Assembly (NCBI GenBank): GCA_002344975.1
Contig: DDUV01000066.1
Coordinates: 1-24,443, forward strand
Source: Saprospiraceae bacterium UBA2329
Lineage (GTDB): Bacteria > Bacteroidota > Bacteroidia > Chitinophagales > Saprospiraceae
DNA: 24,443 nt
Direction of reading: 5' to 3'
In this document: positions 7,645 through 15,298 of the stretch, one piece after another
How positions within the stretch are numbered: the stretch's first letter is position 1
How the letters are laid out: every line of letters begins with the position of its first letter
Made by a program: the position numbers and the translations under genes
The notes under the pieces: generated by a model
Told to the model about the DNA's origin: nothing
Database searches by the model: none
The model's input: the letters and a program-made list of their open reading frames with translations, nothing else

Positions 7645-8550
7645 ATGATTTTGAACGCCTTTATGCAGTATCTGGAATTTGAGAAGCGCTTCTCGCCCCA
7701 CACGCTTCTGGCTTATGAGAGCGATCTGCGCCAGTTGGAGCGATTTTTAGCCGCTACTTTTGAGATTTCCGACCCGAAGGACATCACGCCGATGCACCTC
7801 CGCGCCTGGATGGTGGACTTGCTGGGCAACGAGGCTTCGCCCCGCAGTGTGCGCAGAAAAATTTCCTCTGTCAAGTCTTGGTTCCGGTTTTTGCGCAAGC
7901 GCACCGAGGTCTCGCACAATCCGGCGCAAAATCTCATCCTGCCCAAAACCGGCAAACGCCTGCCCGTGGTGGTAGAACAAAAAGACATGCAGCAGCTTTT
8001 CGAGCAGGTAGCTTTTGGTACCGGTTTTGCCGCCGAACGCGACCGCACGCTCCTCGAACTGCTCTATCAGGCCGGACTGCGGCGTTCCGAACTCATGCTG
8101 CTCTCCGTTTCTGATATTGACTTCAGCCGGCGCGCCCTTCGCGTTTCGGGCAAGGGCAACAAAGAGCGCCTCGTGCCTTTCGGGACGGCCTTAGAGGAGC
8201 GGCTCCGGCAGTATGTACGCGCACGGCAGGCTGAATTTCCGGCCACGGCAGAAACCGCCCTCTTGCTCGGCGACGGCGGCAAGCGCATGTATCCCAAGCA
8301 GATATACAACATTGTTAATCAGTACCTGTCGGCGGTCACAACGGTGGAACAACGCAGCCCGCACGTACTGAGGCATTCGTTTGCCACCCATCTGTCGGAC
8401 AACGGCGCCGACCTCAACGCCGTGAAGGAATTGCTGGGGCACAGCAGCTTGGCCGCCACCCAGATTTATATGCACAATTCCATCGAGCGGCTCAAGCAGG
8501 TTTATTTGCAGGCGCACCCGAAAGCGGGGCGCCGACCAGATAACAAGTAA
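7645..8550 (+). CDS. xerC: Tyrosine recombinase XerC
   Basis: This 301-aa protein is a site-specific tyrosine recombinase that, by family knowledge, resolves chromosome dimers at dif near the division septum. The N-terminal SAM-like DNA-binding domain covers about residues 1-95 and the catalytic domain 105-290. All active-site residues are visible: Arg146 (QAGLRRSEL), Lys170 (GKGNKERLVP), His240 and Arg243 (HVLRHSFATHL), His266 (LLGHSS) and nucleophile Tyr275 (TQIYMH). Length and motif spacing match XerC/XerD. The next gene, 23 bp downstream, is hpf, a pairing common in Bacteroidota that argues for the housekeeping recombinase rather than a phage or ICE integrase. XerC versus XerD is decided by this context, not by sequence alone. 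Confidence 0.9.
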   Translation: MILNAFMQYLEFEKRFSPHTLLAYESDLRQLERFLAATFEISDPKDITPMHLRAWMVDLLGNEASPRSVRRKISSVKSWFRFLRKRTEVSHNPAQNLILPKTGKRLPVVVEQKDMQQLFEQVAFGTGFAAERDRTLLELLYQAGLRRSELMLLSVSDIDFSRRALRVSGKGNKERLVPFGTALEERLRQYVRARQAEFPATAETALLLGDGGKRMYPKQIYNIVNQYLSAVTTVEQRSPHVLRHSFATHLSDNGADLNAVKELLGHSSLAATQIYMHNSIERLKQVYLQAHPKAGRRPDNK

Positions 8551-8573
8551 TATTTTATTCATTCATCTTAAAA

Positions 8574-8876
8574 ATGTGGAACATGAAAGTGCACACCGAA
8601 ACAGTGGCCTTCAAGGCCGACCAGAAGTTGATCGAATACATCGAGCGGAAGTTGTCGAAGATGGATCAGTTTTTTGACCGCATCATTGACGCACAGGTAG
8701 TATTGAAATTGGAAAACGCCGGCCAGGTGCGCGATAAAATCGCCGAAGTACGCCTCAATGTGCCGGGTGAAATATTGGTAGCGAAAGAATCGAGGAAGAC
8801 GTTCGAGGCTTCAGTGTCTTCCGCAGTGGAGGCGCTGCGCCGCCAGTTGATCCGCTACAAAGAAAAAGCCGCCTGA
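8574..8876 (+). CDS. hpf: Ribosome hibernation-promoting factor (HPF/RaiA family)
   Basis: This 100-aa short HPF/YfiA-type protein is expected to bind the 30S decoding region and hold ribosomes inactive in stationary phase or stress. Recognisable features are FKADQKLIEYIERKLSKMDQFFDR, DAQVVLKLE, then IAEVRLNVPGEILVAKE and FEASVSSAVEALRRQLIRYKEK, matching the beta-alpha-beta-beta-beta-alpha fold. There is no C-terminal dimerisation domain, so it is the short form. ATG at 8574 is preceded by an A-rich stretch typical of Bacteroidota starts; ATG at 8583 (MKVHTETV) matches the usual family N-terminus and is equally possible. It probably shares the xerC transcript, which ends at the hairpin at 8903-8937. 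Confidence 0.92.
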   Translation: MWNMKVHTETVAFKADQKLIEYIERKLSKMDQFFDRIIDAQVVLKLENAGQVRDKIAEVRLNVPGEILVAKESRKTFEASVSSAVEALRRQLIRYKEKAA

Positions 8877-8902
8877 CCAGAATAGTTATTGTTAAACCCA
8901 AC

Positions 8903-8937
8903 AAAGGCCGGTCTTGTGTAAACGGGACCGGCCTTTT
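8903..8937 (+). terminator. Intrinsic terminator after hpf
   Basis: AAAGGCCGGTC (8903-8913) pairs perfectly with GACCGGCCTTT (8926-8936) around a 12-nt loop, and the stem runs into TTTT. It ends the xerC-hpf unit just upstream of the next gene. Confidence 0.85.
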
Positions 8938-8953
8938 CAAAACTCCATTCATC

Positions 8954-9499
8954 ATGTATTCCGAACTCCGTTTTCTCGCGGCCATGCTGCCGGTCATCCT
9001 TTTCTCATTGGCTGTTGCTCCTCTTTCAGGGCAATCCGATTCACCGGCATCGGTGATTATAGGGCCTGTTTTTAAAGGCTGTGAAAATGCGCCCGCTGAA
9101 CAAGTGGACATTTGCTGCCAAAGGAAAATGCTGGAATCCATTTATCGCAACATTCGCTATCCCCGGCAGGCGCGGGAAGAGGGCGATCAAGGTACGCTGG
9201 TCGTTCAGTTTACCATCACCAAAACCGGAGAGACAGCCAATATTGAGGTAATAAAGAGCATCAGCCACAGTTGTAAAGACGAAGTCATCAGGGTAGTGAA
9301 AGAATTGCCGCGCTGGATACCCGCTACTGTGGACGGAGAACCCGTGGACGCGGTGGTGTCTCTGCCTGTTGAATATCGTTTGGACGGCGTACCCTTGAAA
9401 AAACGCCAGCAAATAGCTGAGGCCTCATTTGACTGGAACAGCCTTCAAGGAATTGTTTTACAGAGGGTTATTGTTACGGCTTACGCCGCGACGAGGTGA
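8954..9499 (+). CDS. Secreted protein with TonB C-terminal domain
   Basis: This 181-aa protein has an N-terminal signal peptide (about residues 1-26, ending near APLSGQ) and a TonB-C-like domain at about 60-140. That domain reads YRNIRYPRQAREEGDQGTLVVQFTITKTGE, then IEVIKSISHSCKDEVIRVVKELPRWIPA and VSLPVEYRL, the usual pattern of the fold that contacts TonB boxes. It lacks the proline-rich periplasm-spanning linker of true TonB and may lose its N-terminal helix by cleavage, so it is not expected to transduce energy by itself. Automated annotation would probably call it energy transducer TonB. Four Cys residues (in GCENAP, ICCQ and HSCK) could form disulfides. It begins 17 bp after the hpf terminator and ends 2 bp from the convergent next gene. 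Confidence 0.75.
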   Translation: MYSELRFLAAMLPVILFSLAVAPLSGQSDSPASVIIGPVFKGCENAPAEQVDICCQRKMLESIYRNIRYPRQAREEGDQGTLVVQFTITKTGETANIEVIKSISHSCKDEVIRVVKELPRWIPATVDGEPVDAVVSLPVEYRLDGVPLKKRQQIAEASFDWNSLQGIVLQRVIVTAYAATR

Positions 9500-9501
9500 G
9501 G

Positions 9502-10974
9502 CTATAACATCTCCTCGGCCTTTTCCATCAGCCATTTTTGGCCATAAAACACCGGCGCCGCCGCCGTTTCATCCAGAAAGGCTTGGACGGCTGTTTTCTC
9601 ATTCGCATCGCTTGCAGCCTGGTGTCGCAGCCATTTCCGGTACAAGGCCGGCTGAGCGTGCAAGAGTTGATGCCATTGTCGCAAAGAATTGATAAATAAG
9701 CGATAAGACTTTACCTTGGGCGCGGCAATTTTCTTTTGTTGGTCAAAGACAAATTTGGAGAAGGTATTCAGCAGGTTGTCCAATGCCTCCGATTCCCGCT
9801 GTTCGTAATAAAGGCGGGCCAGCAGGCTTCGGTCGGCGAGCTTGTAATACACATCTGCCGGTTTCGATTGGCGCAGGCTATCCAATGCCTTGTCGAATTG
9901 TTTCTGATGAAAATACAGCAACGCTGAATTTTGGTAATACGCGGCATCTCTGTACGCTTCCGGCGAAATGCAATGACGTTGATTTTGAATGAATTGCGCT
10001 GCCCAATCCGTCTGCCCCGTGAGGAGCGCCGAATTGACGATGTTTCGGAAGATGGCGTGGTGCAGCTTGCCGTTTTCGTGCAAAATACCGCCCTCGTACT
10101 GATCTCTGTACAAATCGAACAGCCGAAGATAGTACTCCTGCACCGGCCACACCCGTTTGGCGGCATTTTGCAGGCAGGCAAAGCCATCGCGCAGGTCGGA
10201 GGCAGGCAGGGCTTGTCGTTGCCCCAGTAAAAACTCGTGCAAAGCATTGTATGCCGGCACATCGCCGGGCCGCTCCAATACCTGCAACATCAGGTATTGC
10301 AGTTCCGTCAAAGGGTTTGTGCGCCACTCCGGCGATTGTTGCAGCGCCTCCACAACGGACTCTTTCCAAGCCATCCTAAAGTCGGTTTTGCTGACGGCGC
10401 CCCTGCTGAGCATGGCGTTGAGCAATTTCAGTTTGAATGTGACGAAATAAAGGTCCAAACTGTCATTGAGCGCCTGCAAATTGGCCTCGCCGGTGCGGTC
10501 GTCGTTGCGGTGCTGCCGGTCGGCCAGCATCAGTTCGGTTTCCAATTGCAAAGCCAAGCGGTTCAGGCTTGCCTCGCCTTGTAGTTCCGGCGATTGGAGG
10601 CGTTGCAGCACAGCCGAGAGGCAGCTTTCCAATTCCAACTGATCGTACTGTTGCATCAGGTACAAAGCCTGTCTTTGAGAATCCTCCGACAGCGCTGCAT
10701 GGGCCAGGAATTGCTCCGTTAATTTGAAAAGTTGCGATCCCAACCGATTCAGCGCGGCTTTGTCAAAGGGCTTACCGGCGCCCCAAACCGCAGCAAAAGC
10801 CCCCTCGGCGCGCAGTTGTGCGGCCTCAAAATGGGGAGCATACAGCATGAGATATTGGAAAAGCGCCGCCGTCTTTTCACTGCGATTGAAAAAAGGCGAT
10901 TGGATAAAAAGAGACAGTTCGGCCAGTTCTCCGGCGGTCAACCGTCGCATCAATTCCAACAGGCGTACATGCAT
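9502..10974 (-). CDS. 490-aa alpha-helical protein of unknown function
   Basis: I cannot assign a function. The protein is cytoplasmic by appearance (no signal peptide, no membrane helix) and is almost wholly helical, rich in Leu, Ala and Gln. It starts with a compact domain (LLELMRRLTAGELAELSLFIQSPFFNRSEKTAALFQYL) in which the phrase FIQSPFFN looks like a conserved family start. The C-terminal half has TPR-like helix pairs, for example AAYYQNSALLYFHQKQFDKALDSLRQ and KLADRSLLARLYYEQRESEALDNLL. Similar long helical proteins are found in Saprospiria-type genomes, which is an impression from memory. A scaffold role is possible. The start is ATG at 10974. It is convergent with the TonB-C gene and divergent from the T9SS cargo gene. 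Confidence 0.8.
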   Translation of the reverse strand: MHVRLLELMRRLTAGELAELSLFIQSPFFNRSEKTAALFQYLMLYAPHFEAAQLRAEGAFAAVWGAGKPFDKAALNRLGSQLFKLTEQFLAHAALSEDSQRQALYLMQQYDQLELESCLSAVLQRLQSPELQGEASLNRLALQLETELMLADRQHRNDDRTGEANLQALNDSLDLYFVTFKLKLLNAMLSRGAVSKTDFRMAWKESVVEALQQSPEWRTNPLTELQYLMLQVLERPGDVPAYNALHEFLLGQRQALPASDLRDGFACLQNAAKRVWPVQEYYLRLFDLYRDQYEGGILHENGKLHHAIFRNIVNSALLTGQTDWAAQFIQNQRHCISPEAYRDAAYYQNSALLYFHQKQFDKALDSLRQSKPADVYYKLADRSLLARLYYEQRESEALDNLLNTFSKFVFDQQKKIAAPKVKSYRLFINSLRQWHQLLHAQPALYRKWLRHQAASDANEKTAVQAFLDETAAAPVFYGQKWLMEKAEEML

Positions 10975-11032
10975 AATGCTTGACTATCAGCCAAAAATAA
11001 ACTAAATTGCTCAACCAAACATCCGATTCGCC
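10975..11032. promoter_or_regulatory. Overlapping divergent promoters
   Basis: Only 58 bp separate two divergent genes. On the plus strand TTGACT (10980-10985) lies with TAAATTG (11003-11009) 20 nt after its TTG, the same geometry as at xerC. On the minus strand TATTTTTG (10999-10992) matches the TAnnTTTG box for the helical protein gene and would leave a very short leader. The two elements overlap, so the genes may be transcribed in competition (inference). Confidence 0.5.
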
Positions 11033-12115
11033 ATGAAATACATTTTTCCCTTCCTCCTCCTTCCCCTCTTCCTTTGCGCCCAGACGCCTCCCGGATGCGG
11101 CAGTTCCGACCTGCGCTACCTGAGTTGGGATACCGAATTGAGCAGCGCCAGGCTTCATTTTGCCATATCTCCGCCATTGCCCGGCGTGCAGACGTATTTC
11201 CTGAATTACACGCTCAACGCGCATTCCAATCCGGCGCCGGGCATGTTGGAGGTGTCTTTTCCCGGCGTTCCGCAGTCATTCGGACCTGCGCCCCTCGGCG
11301 GGCTGCATTATTTTACCGCCCAAAATCACTGCGCCGACGGCTCCATTCACACCGGCGCCACCATCGGCATAGACATGAGGAACGCCGACCCGGAATGCCC
11401 GGCCATCCGGGATTTTATGCTGCTTGACCTCCAGCCCGTCTTCATCGCCTTTGCCTGGGGCGCTGCGCCACAAGCCGACAGTTTCAGGGTGAGGTATCAG
11501 GCCGACGCCCTGCCCATACAGGTGGGGTTCGCGCCGGAGCCGGTTTGGGAGCAGCCATTGGCAGCAGCTACGGTACACACTTTTCGCATAGCGGCGCTCT
11601 GCACCGTGCCCGGCCTCGTGCAGCAGGCAGTAGTGCAGGGGCCGGAGTTCATATTCTCCATCATCATCATAGACGACATCAAAGCCATCGCCGTGCCGGT
11701 GGACACTGCGGCCATCCATACAGCGCTGTGCAACGGCTACCGGATACAATGCGATCACGGCGACTACGGCACTGATAAAGAGCGATTTATTTCAGACCAT
11801 CCTCAGTTGGGCATCCCATATCCCTGTCCGGCGGTGGTGGCAGCGCAGGAAATTGCGCCCGAAATAGCGGGTCTGAGGCTCAGTCCCAACCCAACGGGCG
11901 AAAACCTTCAGGCCGATTTTTTACTCCGTCATTCCGGCGAAGTGCAGTGGGAGGTTTTTGACCCGACCGGGCGCATCCTCCACCGTCAAAAGCAATGGCT
12001 GGCAGCCGGAGCGCATCGCATCCGGTACGAGGCGCAGGCCCTGCCGGCGGGTATGTATCTGTGGCGATTGCAGTCCGGCGGGCAGTTTTTTTCTGCTCGT
12101 TGGGTGAAATATTGA
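11033..12115 (+). CDS. Secreted protein with type IX secretion C-terminal sorting domain
   Basis: This 360-aa protein starts with a signal peptide (MKYIFPFLLLPLFLCAQ), has two beta-rich segments of fibronectin-III-like character (about residues 20-105 and 110-205) and ends with a T9SS type A sorting domain (about 280-360). That domain shows LRLSPNPTGENLQADF, WEVFDPTGRIL, an AGAHRIRYEA strand, the LPAGMYLWRLQSG turn and a final basic ARWVKY. By family knowledge it would be exported by Sec, cross the outer membrane through T9SS, and be released or anchored at the surface. No catalytic motif was recognised. Cys residues in the N-terminal region (GCGSSD, NHCADG, DPECPA) may form disulfides. No T9SS machinery gene lies in the window. 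Confidence 0.85.
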   Translation: MKYIFPFLLLPLFLCAQTPPGCGSSDLRYLSWDTELSSARLHFAISPPLPGVQTYFLNYTLNAHSNPAPGMLEVSFPGVPQSFGPAPLGGLHYFTAQNHCADGSIHTGATIGIDMRNADPECPAIRDFMLLDLQPVFIAFAWGAAPQADSFRVRYQADALPIQVGFAPEPVWEQPLAAATVHTFRIAALCTVPGLVQQAVVQGPEFIFSIIIIDDIKAIAVPVDTAAIHTALCNGYRIQCDHGDYGTDKERFISDHPQLGIPYPCPAVVAAQEIAPEIAGLRLSPNPTGENLQADFLLRHSGEVQWEVFDPTGRILHRQKQWLAAGAHRIRYEAQALPAGMYLWRLQSGGQFFSARWVKY

Positions 12116-12328
12116 GGCGTTTGAAAAGATTATCGCCTTTTCAGGTAATGAAAAATTTGTAAATAAAATGTTGATTATTAAATGTTTGAATCATTGATAC
12201 GCAGCAAAGGACTGTGTTTTGCGACGGATTTTGTACCGGCGTAAACGACTGAAAATGTAATGGCTTTTGGGTAGCGAGTGGGGGCATTTTTGCGGTGTCA
12301 ACATTTTTTAACTCAAAATTCATCAGCC

Positions 12329-13750
12329 ATGAAAAATGCAAGAATCATTCAAAGTTTACTGCTCGTCCTCTTCTGCTGGACGGCAAACACCGCCGTAATC
12401 CATGCTCAGGCGCCGGCAGGATCAGGCACAGAAGCAGGCAAAGCCATAGAGGAAATATTTGAAAAGGCAAAACCCGACAAAAGCCGAAAAGATGATGTTT
12501 CCGTCAAGAAAAGAGCGGCACTCCGGGAGCTTGAGCGCGCCGTGAAAAAAGCAGCAAAAGATAACCCGAATAATGCCGATGCCGTGAAAGACGTCGTTAA
12601 AGCAAAATTGGAAGAATTGTCTGGTGAGAAAAAGAACAAGGTGATTGAGGATTTTCTCAAAGATTTGAAAGACAAGATTTTAAAAAGTAAAAAAGGCAAA
12701 AAATTCACCTTCCGCAACGATACCGGCCGCAATACCAACGACCTCCACCTCGTCTTGTCGGGAGAAACCCGCCCCATCAACGTGAGCGAAGACCCGACAA
12801 CGGGCGTCAAAAAAGTGGGCGGCGTGTACGAAAATTACCCCGGCGAAAAGAGCAAAAAGCACGATTACAAAACCGGCGGTATTGTGACGCCCGGTAGCTC
12901 TGTGGAAATCCAAATGGAAGAGGAAACAGAGGTGATTTCCTGGTACTGGACCTTCGACGGCGAAAAAATCGGCGATGGAGAATATGGCTACGAAGGCACT
13001 ACCGTCATCTCCGTTGTACCCTTGCCCGACCCGTTCCGCCCCGACCGCGCTACCGTATCTGTGGGAATAGGAGCTTCCCTGCCGTTCCAAAACCCGGAAG
13101 GCATTTACATCTCCCCTGTTCAACTGCACGACAATTTCACGCGCAGCATCGCCACACAACCCACAGTAATTGAGCAAATTATGGAAAGAATGGAAGGCGT
13201 GTTCGTGCCGGGCGTCAACACCCATCCCAGCCAACACACCCTGCCCGACGCTACCCTCCAGGCCTCCACTCAGATCATGCCCGGCCTTCAAGTGGGGTTT
13301 TCGCTTTCGCGCAATCTGGAGTTCAGCCTCGGCGCGCACTATTTCAGCAGCACCTTTACCGGCCGTTTGCCCATTACGGTGTTCCCGTTTGAAAATCCTG
13401 CGCTGCGCATCGAATATGGCGCCATCAACGCTTCTTCAAATGGGCTGCTGATAGATATCAGTTTGAGATACTTGCTGCCGAGCAAAAAGGTGCGGCCTTA
13501 TTTGGAGGCCGGCGCTCGGCGGCTGAGCGTGTTGCAAAACGAGACGCATCTGGAAATAGCCGGCTTGCAACTGCCTTTTGATGAGATAAAAACGGCTTCC
13601 GGCTTTTCCGCTTATGCCGGAGCGGGTGTGCGTGCTTATTTTGGGGCCAACGTCTATCTGCAGGCCGGCGCCATGCTGAGCAAGTGGCCGGGCAGCGGGT
13701 ATGCTCCGGGTGGCCATGTGAGCGTGGGCTGGACTTTCGGGAGGAGGTAG
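12329..13750 (+). CDS. Composite outer-membrane beta-barrel protein
   Basis: I used ATG at 12329 (473 aa) because it gives a clean signal peptide of about 27 residues ending HAQ; an in-frame GTG at 12278 would bury it. Three parts follow. Residues 28-120 are strongly charged and helical (Lys/Glu-rich, for example RAALRELERAVKKAAKDN). Residues 125-225 look like a small beta domain that includes EISWYWTFDGE-like strands. Residues about 240-473 have the alternating pattern of an outer-membrane barrel (VSVGIGASLPF, LQVGFSLSRNLEFSLGAHYFSS, GLLIDISLRYLLPSKKVRPYLEAGAR, AYAGAGVRAYFGANVYLQAGAML) ending GHVSVGWTFGRR, a typical C-terminal strand. The role is unknown; the charged helical part could reach into the periplasm. 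The gene is monocistronic, ending at the terminator at 13816. Confidence 0.75.
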   Translation: MKNARIIQSLLLVLFCWTANTAVIHAQAPAGSGTEAGKAIEEIFEKAKPDKSRKDDVSVKKRAALRELERAVKKAAKDNPNNADAVKDVVKAKLEELSGEKKNKVIEDFLKDLKDKILKSKKGKKFTFRNDTGRNTNDLHLVLSGETRPINVSEDPTTGVKKVGGVYENYPGEKSKKHDYKTGGIVTPGSSVEIQMEEETEVISWYWTFDGEKIGDGEYGYEGTTVISVVPLPDPFRPDRATVSVGIGASLPFQNPEGIYISPVQLHDNFTRSIATQPTVIEQIMERMEGVFVPGVNTHPSQHTLPDATLQASTQIMPGLQVGFSLSRNLEFSLGAHYFSSTFTGRLPITVFPFENPALRIEYGAINASSNGLLIDISLRYLLPSKKVRPYLEAGARRLSVLQNETHLEIAGLQLPFDEIKTASGFSAYAGAGVRAYFGANVYLQAGAMLSKWPGSGYAPGGHVSVGWTFGRR

Positions 13751-13815
13751 AAAATATGATGCGGCCTGAATTTTGCCCGTTGAAAAATTCTCGCGCGGGC
13801 AAATTTCATGGTTAC

Positions 13816-13849
13816 AACCTGTCGGGGCGGCACCTCGGCAGGTTTTTTT
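13816..13849 (+). terminator. Strong intrinsic terminator after the barrel-protein gene
   Basis: AACCTGTCGGGG (13816-13827) pairs with CCTCGGCAGGTT (13833-13844) as a 12-bp stem with two G-T wobbles around a 5-nt loop, followed by seven T residues (13843-13849) that overlap the stem end. Confidence 0.85.
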
Positions 13850-13932
13850 CTTTGTGTTGAAAATTCAAAACGGATGGGATTTTTTTCAAAACTTGCACCA
13901 TGTAAGTAGCGGAGAGGCATAGTGCCCTTCGT

Positions 13933-14042
13933 AGTGTGTAAATTAAATTGCAATGCGTAGTGAAGGGGTGACTACCGGGCTGTGTCTTGGCTGAGTCACC
14001 CCTTCACTAAACTGCTGAAGCAAACTTACTTAATTACACACT
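13933..14042. repeat. Palindromic element with a 16-bp perfect inverted repeat
   Basis: TAGTGAAGGGGTGACT (13958-13973) is matched exactly in inverted orientation by AGTCACCCCTTCACTA (13994-14009) around a 20-bp spacer. Outside it, AGTGTGTAAATTAA (13933-13946) is nearly matched by TTAATTACACACT (14030-14042), with one base of length difference. The nested terminal inverted repeats suggest a small MITE- or REP-like element. An operator or mRNA-leader structure for the WYL gene that begins 49 bp downstream is the alternative. Confidence 0.7.
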
Positions 14043-14090
14043 GCTCTCAGAAATGTCCATTTCATAAATGTACCTTACAATCAATACATT

Positions 14091-14816
14091 ATGAATCGTA
14101 TAGACCGCCTCATGGGGATTGTGACCCACCTGCAAGCGAAGAAATACCTGTCGCTGGAACAAATTTCGACGCACTTCGGCGTTAGTGGGCGCACCGTTTT
14201 CCGGGATTTGAAGGCGCTGAGCGAAATCGGCATCCCGGTTTGTTTCGAGCCGGAAAAAGGCTACACATTGGTACAAGGTTTTTTTCTGCCGCCCGTGTCG
14301 CTCACCGTAGAGGAAGCCAATGCCCTCACGCTCGCCGAGCCATTGGTGCTGCGTTTTGCCGACAAATCGGTGCAACAACATTACGGCACGGCATTGGCAA
14401 AGATCAAAATGGTGCTGGGCCGGATGCAACGGGAAAAAATGGAGACGGTACAGGCCGGCACGGCGCATTTTGTCCCCGATCATTACGCCCACCTCATGCC
14501 CGCTACGGAATATCTGATCCCTTTGCAAAATGCCGTCAGCAACAAAAACATCGTCCGCATCGAATACCTGAATCAGCGCGACGAACTCAGCCGCCGCGAG
14601 GTAGAACCGATCGGGCTTACTTTTTACTCCCTCAACTGGCATCTCATCGCCTGGTGCCACAGCAAAAACGACTACCGCGATTTTCGCATCTCCCGCATCC
14701 GGCAGCTCTCGCCCACCATGCAGCCTTTCAGAAAAACAAACCACCTCGCCCTGCACGAGTACCTCCAAAAAATGCAACAGGAAATTTTTCAAAATTCTCA
14801 ACACCCGCTGACATAG
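14091..14816 (+). CDS. WYL-domain transcriptional regulator with DeoR-type HTH (YafY family)
   Basis: This 241-aa protein has an N-terminal winged helix-turn-helix (about residues 3-58: IDRLMGIVTHLQAKKYLSLEQIS, then FGVSGRTVFRDLKALSEIGIPV) and a WYL ligand-sensing domain (about 140-215: RIEYLNQRDELSRREVEPIGLTFYSLNWHLIAWCH, then DYRDFRISRIRQL). WYL domains in related regulators bind nucleotides or nucleic-acid ligands, but the ligand here is unknown. It is the first gene of a four-gene plus-strand set (SRPBCC, DUF6157, DinB), so it may control itself and them. A 16-bp perfect inverted repeat lies just upstream. The start is ATG at 14091, the first codon of the family-like sequence. Confidence 0.9.
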   Translation: MNRIDRLMGIVTHLQAKKYLSLEQISTHFGVSGRTVFRDLKALSEIGIPVCFEPEKGYTLVQGFFLPPVSLTVEEANALTLAEPLVLRFADKSVQQHYGTALAKIKMVLGRMQREKMETVQAGTAHFVPDHYAHLMPATEYLIPLQNAVSNKNIVRIEYLNQRDELSRREVEPIGLTFYSLNWHLIAWCHSKNDYRDFRISRIRQLSPTMQPFRKTNHLALHEYLQKMQQEIFQNSQHPLT

Positions 14817-14872
14817 GGTTGTCAGTGGCGGGCCGTTTCTTTGTGGCAACTTTCATCATACAACCCAATCAA

Positions 14873-15298
14873 ATGGCATTTTCATTAAAAACTCAATTGA
14901 CCATCAACGCACCTGTCGAGCGCCTCTGGGCAGCGCTCACCCAACCCGAATTGGTCAAACAGTATTTCTTCGGCACCGATCTGGTAACGACCTGGGAACC
15001 TCAAACGCCCATTTATTTCCGGGGCGAGTGGGAAGGAAAACCTTATGAAGACAAAGGAAGGGTGTTGTCTTTCGTACCGCTCCAATCATTGGCATACAAC
15101 TACTTCAGTTCCTGGTCCGACGTGGAGGATAAGCCCGAAAACTACCAGATCATTCGCTACCGGGTGAAGCCGCTTGGAGCGAAAACCGTCCTGTTTATTG
15201 AACAACACAACATAGACACCATTGACAAAAAAGTACACTCGCTCCAAAACTGGAAGGGCCTGATGGTGGAAATCAAAAAATTGCTGGAACATGCATAG
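14873..15298 (+). CDS. SRPBCC (AHSA1-like START fold) domain protein
   Basis: This 141-aa protein has the SRPBCC fold pattern: FSLKTQLTINAPVERLWAALTQPELVKQYFFGTD, then GEWEGKPYEDKGRVLSFVPLQSLAYNYF, then a strand-rich part and a final helix NWKGLMVEIKKLLEHA. Such proteins hold hydrophobic ligands or act as AHSA1-like activators; no ligand can be inferred. ATG at 14873 was chosen because the open frame further upstream overlaps the WYL gene and lacks homology-like sequence. It lies 56 nt after the WYL gene and overlaps the next gene by 8 nt, which supports one operon. Confidence 0.88.
   Translation: MAFSLKTQLTINAPVERLWAALTQPELVKQYFFGTDLVTTWEPQTPIYFRGEWEGKPYEDKGRVLSFVPLQSLAYNYFSSWSDVEDKPENYQIIRYRVKPLGAKTVLFIEQHNIDTIDKKVHSLQNWKGLMVEIKKLLEHA

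Larger units (their letters stand above)
13751..14090. other. 340-bp gene-free region
   Basis: No convincing gene lies here. The region holds the terminator of the barrel-protein gene (13816-13849), an imperfect 110-bp palindromic element (13933-14042) and the short leader of the WYL regulator gene. TACCTTAC at 14071-14078 is only a weak match to the -7 box. Confidence 0.7.

Noticed and set aside
7645..8550. Phage or integrative-element integrase
   Set aside because: Length, motif spacing and the hpf neighbour fit housekeeping XerC; no attachment-site repeats, tRNA target or phage genes are nearby.
14240..14872. N-terminal extension of the SRPBCC gene
   Set aside because: The open frame continues upstream but overlaps the WYL gene out of frame and has no family-like sequence; the ATG at 14873 gives the normal N-terminus.
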